The translations under genes were made by a program, and so were the position numbers. This document shows, piece by piece, positions 45,985 to 48,539 of a stretch of DNA of 48,539 nt. Source of the stretch: Sneathiella sp. (GTDB lineage Bacteria; Pseudomonadota; Alphaproteobacteria; Sneathiellales; Sneathiellaceae); assembly GCF_002694385.1 (NCBI RefSeq), contig NZ_NZMB01000018.1, positions 156,255 through 204,793 of the forward strand, given 5' to 3'. The notes under the pieces are model-generated. The model ran no database searches, was not told the DNA's origin, and saw only the letters and a program-made list of their open reading frames with translations. Each line of letters starts with the position of its first letter. The first letter of the stretch is position 1.

Positions 45985-47841
45985 ATGGAAGTTGCCGGCT
46001 CCCTTTTTCATATCTGGACCGTGTTCGCCCTGATCATAGCGGCAATCCTGCTGTTTGCGAATGAGCGGATCGAACTCGAAATCTCTTCCACTCTGATCCT
46101 TGCGGCCTTGCTGCTGTTTTTCTTTCTCTTCCCGGTCGAGGGGCCGTCTGGCGAGAATCTGCTGCCTGTCTCGAAAATCCTTGCCGGAATTGCCGATCCG
46201 GCGCTGATCACCGTTCTCGCCCTGCTGGTGGTCGGACAGGGGATTGTGCGCACCGGCGCACTGGAACAGCCGATCCGCCTGCTGGTGACGCTGCGCCGTC
46301 ATCATCCGATGCTGGCCATCGTCGTTGTTCTGGCAACGGTCATGGTGATCAGCGCCTTTCTCAACAACACGCCGGTTGTCGTCATTTTCATCCCGCTGAT
46401 GACCGCGCTGGCCGAACGGCTGCATCGCTCCGCGTCCAGCCTGATGATCCCGCTCAGCTATGTCTCCATTCTCGGCGGGATGACGACGCTGATCGGCTCC
46501 TCCACCAACCTGCTGGTTTCCGGCGCCGCCGTGCAGGCGGGCGAAGCGCCGCTTTCCTTCTTCGACTTCACCTTGCCCGGCAGCGTCCTCGCCCTTGCCG
46601 GACTGATCTTCGCCATATTGGTGATCCCCCGCATCCTGCCCGACCGCGCCTCCCTGAAAGGCTCGGTGATGGATGTGTCGGGCAAGCAGTTCATTGTCCA
46701 GATGGAAGTCGCCGCCGACAGCCCGCTGGTTGGCGAGGCGGCCGTTGCCGGACAGTTCCCGAGCCTGCGCAACATCACCATCCGCTTTATCCAGCGCGGC
46801 GAGCATATCCTGCTGCCGCCCTTCGATAACATCACCCTGCGTCCCGCCGATGAGGTGGTGTTCGCCGGAACGCGCAAATCCATCGCCGAGGCGGTCGCCG
46901 ACAACCCGCAGATTTTGCAGGGATTTCTGGAGACCGAAGGCGCCGATGCGGAGGCGGGGGCGGAATTGACATCGACGCAGGACCAGATGCTGGCCGAGGC
47001 GGTCGTCGCCCCCGCCTCGCGCATGATCGGCCGCGCGCTTTACCAGATCAGCTTCCATTACCGCACGCGCTGCGTCGTTGTCGGCATTCAGCGCCGCTCG
47101 CGCATGATCCGCACCAGCCGCATGACGGATATCCGCCTCGAAGCGGGTGACGTGCTGCTGCTGCTTGGCAAGCGGCCCGATATCATGCGGCTGCGCAGCA
47201 ATCCGGACGTCCTGCTGCTGGAATGGTCGGCCCGCGAGTTGCCGGCGACCAGCCTTGCCTGGCGTGCCCGCATCATCTTTGGCGCCGTTGTCCTGCTCGC
47301 CGCCACCAATCTGCTGCCCATCCTGATTGCCGCCATCTGCGGCGCGGCCGCCATGGTGCTGAGCGGCTGCCTCAATGTTTTTCAGGCCGGGCGGGCCATT
47401 GACCGGAAGATTATCTATCTGATCGGCGCGTCCCTGGGGCTCGGCGCCGCGTTGCAGGCGACAGGCGGCGCCGCCTATCTGGCGCAAGGGACGCTCGCCC
47501 TGATGGAAGGCGCGCCAAACGCCGTCATCCTCTCCGCCTTTTTCCTGCTGGTCGCGATTTTCACCAATATCCTCAGTAACAATGCGACTGCGGTCCTGTT
47601 CACCCCGATTGGCATCGGCATCGCTCGCGAGCTGGGTATTGACCCGATGATCTTTGTCTATACGGTGATTTTCGCGGCCAACTGTTCCTTCGCCACGCCC
47701 ATCGGCTATCAGACGAATCTTCTCGTCATGGGGCCCGGACATTATAAATTCACGGATTTTCTGAAGGCGGGCACCCCTCTTGTCCTGCTGTTGTGGTTGC
47801 TGTTTTCCTTTTTGGCGCCGATTTATTTCGATTTGGGATAG
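45985..47841 (+). CDS. SLC13 (DASS) permease with two TrkA-C domains
   Basis: About 618 residues from ATG 45985; a GTG at 45925 is the other candidate. Two groups of transmembrane helices flank a cytoplasmic region with two TrkA-C/RCK-C modules (about 225-310 and 340-420). The membrane halves carry the family's inverted repeats SAFLNNTPVVVIF (about 122-134) and LSNNATAVLFTP (about 530-541), and TLIGSSTNLLVSG. Such proteins carry sulfate, dicarboxylates or other anions; the substrate cannot be read. It is divergent from the PuuB-like gene. Confidence 0.92.
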   Translation: MEVAGSLFHIWTVFALIIAAILLFANERIELEISSTLILAALLLFFFLFPVEGPSGENLLPVSKILAGIADPALITVLALLVVGQGIVRTGALEQPIRLLVTLRRHHPMLAIVVVLATVMVISAFLNNTPVVVIFIPLMTALAERLHRSASSLMIPLSYVSILGGMTTLIGSSTNLLVSGAAVQAGEAPLSFFDFTLPGSVLALAGLIFAILVIPRILPDRASLKGSVMDVSGKQFIVQMEVAADSPLVGEAAVAGQFPSLRNITIRFIQRGEHILLPPFDNITLRPADEVVFAGTRKSIAEAVADNPQILQGFLETEGADAEAGAELTSTQDQMLAEAVVAPASRMIGRALYQISFHYRTRCVVVGIQRRSRMIRTSRMTDIRLEAGDVLLLLGKRPDIMRLRSNPDVLLLEWSARELPATSLAWRARIIFGAVVLLAATNLLPILIAAICGAAAMVLSGCLNVFQAGRAIDRKIIYLIGASLGLGAALQATGGAAYLAQGTLALMEGAPNAVILSAFFLLVAIFTNILSNNATAVLFTPIGIGIARELGIDPMIFVYTVIFAANCSFATPIGYQTNLLVMGPGHYKFTDFLKAGTPLVLLLWLLFSFLAPIYFDLG

Positions 47842-47844
47842 CTT

Positions 47845-47863
47845 GGCGAAAATTATTTTCGCC
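47845..47863 (+). terminator. Short hairpin after the SLC13 gene
   Basis: Perfect 8-bp arms GGCGAAAA/TTTTCGCC with a three-base loop, right after the stop codon. No T-run follows, so terminator function is uncertain. Confidence 0.4.
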
Positions 47864-47931
47864 CCCTATTTGCGAAACCCGCGTTTAGCGTTACCTTTAA
47901 GGAATGCAAAGCAAACAGGATTAACGGCCAG

Positions 47932-48539
47932 GTGAAACGAGTGGAAATCCCCTCACGCTTCTTCTTCTCAACGCCGCCTGCGCCCTGCCCCTATCTTGAA
48001 AACAGGCTGGAGCGCAAGGTGGTAACGCTGCTCGCCGGTGAAGATCCGGACAGGCTGCATAACACCCTCAGCCTCGCCGGTTTTCGCCGCAGCCAGGACC
48101 TGGCCTATCGTCCGGCCTGTGACGGATGCAGCGCCTGCATCCCCATCCGTGTGCGGGCAGGGGAATTTCGCCCCGGCAAGTCCTTCCGCCGGGTGCTTCG
48201 CACAAATGCGGATATCAGCGGGCGCATCCTTCCCTCGCGGGCGACAGCGGAACATTATGAGCTGTTTCACCGCTATCTGCTGTCCCGCCATTCCGACGGC
48301 GGCATGGTGGATATGGATTTCGGCGATTATCGCGCCATGGTCGAGGAAAGCCCCGTCCGCTCCAATCTGGCGGAATTCCGAAAAGCCGACGGCAGCCTGT
48401 TCGCCGTGTGCCTGATTGATGTGATGGAAGATGGCTTCTCTCTCGTCTACAGCTTCTTCGATCCCGATGATGCGGACCGCAGCCCGGGCAGCTTTCTCAT
48501 CCTGTGGCATATTCTGGAAGCGCAGCGGCGCGGCCTTGC
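47932..48539 (+). CDS. bpt: Aspartate/glutamate leucyltransferase Bpt (3' partial)
   Basis: The first 202 codons of an N-end-rule transferase that attaches leucine from tRNA to proteins with N-terminal Asp or Glu, marking them for ClpS-ClpAP. Seen: RFFFSTPPAPCPYLENRLERK at the start (in part), the cysteine-rich YRPACDGCSACIPIRV block (about 61-76), RHSDGGMVDM, and FDPDDADRSPGSFLILWHI near the window end. Starts are two GTG codons, 47932 and 47941, both with weak ribosome binding sites. The gene runs off the window. Confidence 0.93.
   Translation, partial: MKRVEIPSRFFFSTPPAPCPYLENRLERKVVTLLAGEDPDRLHNTLSLAGFRRSQDLAYRPACDGCSACIPIRVRAGEFRPGKSFRRVLRTNADISGRILPSRATAEHYELFHRYLLSRHSDGGMVDMDFGDYRAMVEESPVRSNLAEFRKADGSLFAVCLIDVMEDGFSLVYSFFDPDDADRSPGSFLILWHILEAQRRGL

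Overview
The window is an ordinary chromosomal segment of an alphaproteobacterium with about 55-60% G+C. The evidence is gene order: rpmF-plsX-fabH-ihfA-merR-tRNA-Pro, glyA-nrdR-ribD-ribE-ribBA-ribH-nusB-thiL, a DUF177 (YceD) protein upstream of rpmF, a CBP3-type ubiquinol-cytochrome c chaperone next to a BamE lipoprotein, a MucR/Ros regulator, and a COX15-type heme A synthase. The genus cannot be fixed from sequence reading; a marine Sneathiella/Rhodospirillales-like lineage would fit. Both window ends cut genes: an MBL-fold hydrolase on the left and the leucyltransferase Bpt on the right.

Layout. 1-5.7 kb: MBL hydrolase, a membrane-anchored small protein, rplM-rpsI with a clear sigma70 promoter and terminator, then a PaaI thioesterase divergent from ECHDC3-like crotonase, CoA-binding protein and O-acetylhomoserine sulfhydrylase. 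5.7-7.9 kb: a VOC protein divergent from a three-gene surface-export operon, HfaA-like exported protein, HfaB/CsgG-type outer-membrane lipoprotein and an unrecognised exported protein. 7.9-15.5 kb: heme A synthase, an A+T-rich orphan membrane gene beside tRNA-Pro(GGG), the lipid-initiation/ribosome operon, and cytochrome bc1/outer-membrane assembly factors. 15.6-20.4 kb: K+-independent H+-translocating pyrophosphatase divergent from soluble pyrophosphatase, an MFS transporter, and a DUF4865 gene whose promoter carries a perfect palindrome. 20.5-27.1 kb: the riboflavin operon, in which the GTP cyclohydrolase II half of RibBA has lost its zinc and catalytic motifs. 27.1-28.7 kb: a gene-free stretch of about 780 bases, then mucR and a small DUF6898-like gene.

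28.8-40.6 kb is an acyl-CoA and branched-chain catabolism region: glutaryl-CoA dehydrogenase, SDRs, three crotonases, isobutyryl-CoA dehydrogenase with 3-hydroxyisobutyryl-CoA hydrolase, and a 3-hydroxyisobutyrate dehydrogenase-like enzyme, interrupted by an A+T-rich Abi-alpha (DUF4393) gene and hemB. 41-48.5 kb holds flagellar motAB, a membrane-anchored methyltransferase, an RDD protein, a PuuB-like oxidase, an SLC13 permease and bpt.

The most interesting items are the compact Hfa/curli-type export operon, the two A+T-rich orphan genes (one in an abortive-infection family), the degenerate RibBA, and several terminator hairpins lying inside the 3' ends of convergent coding sequences.
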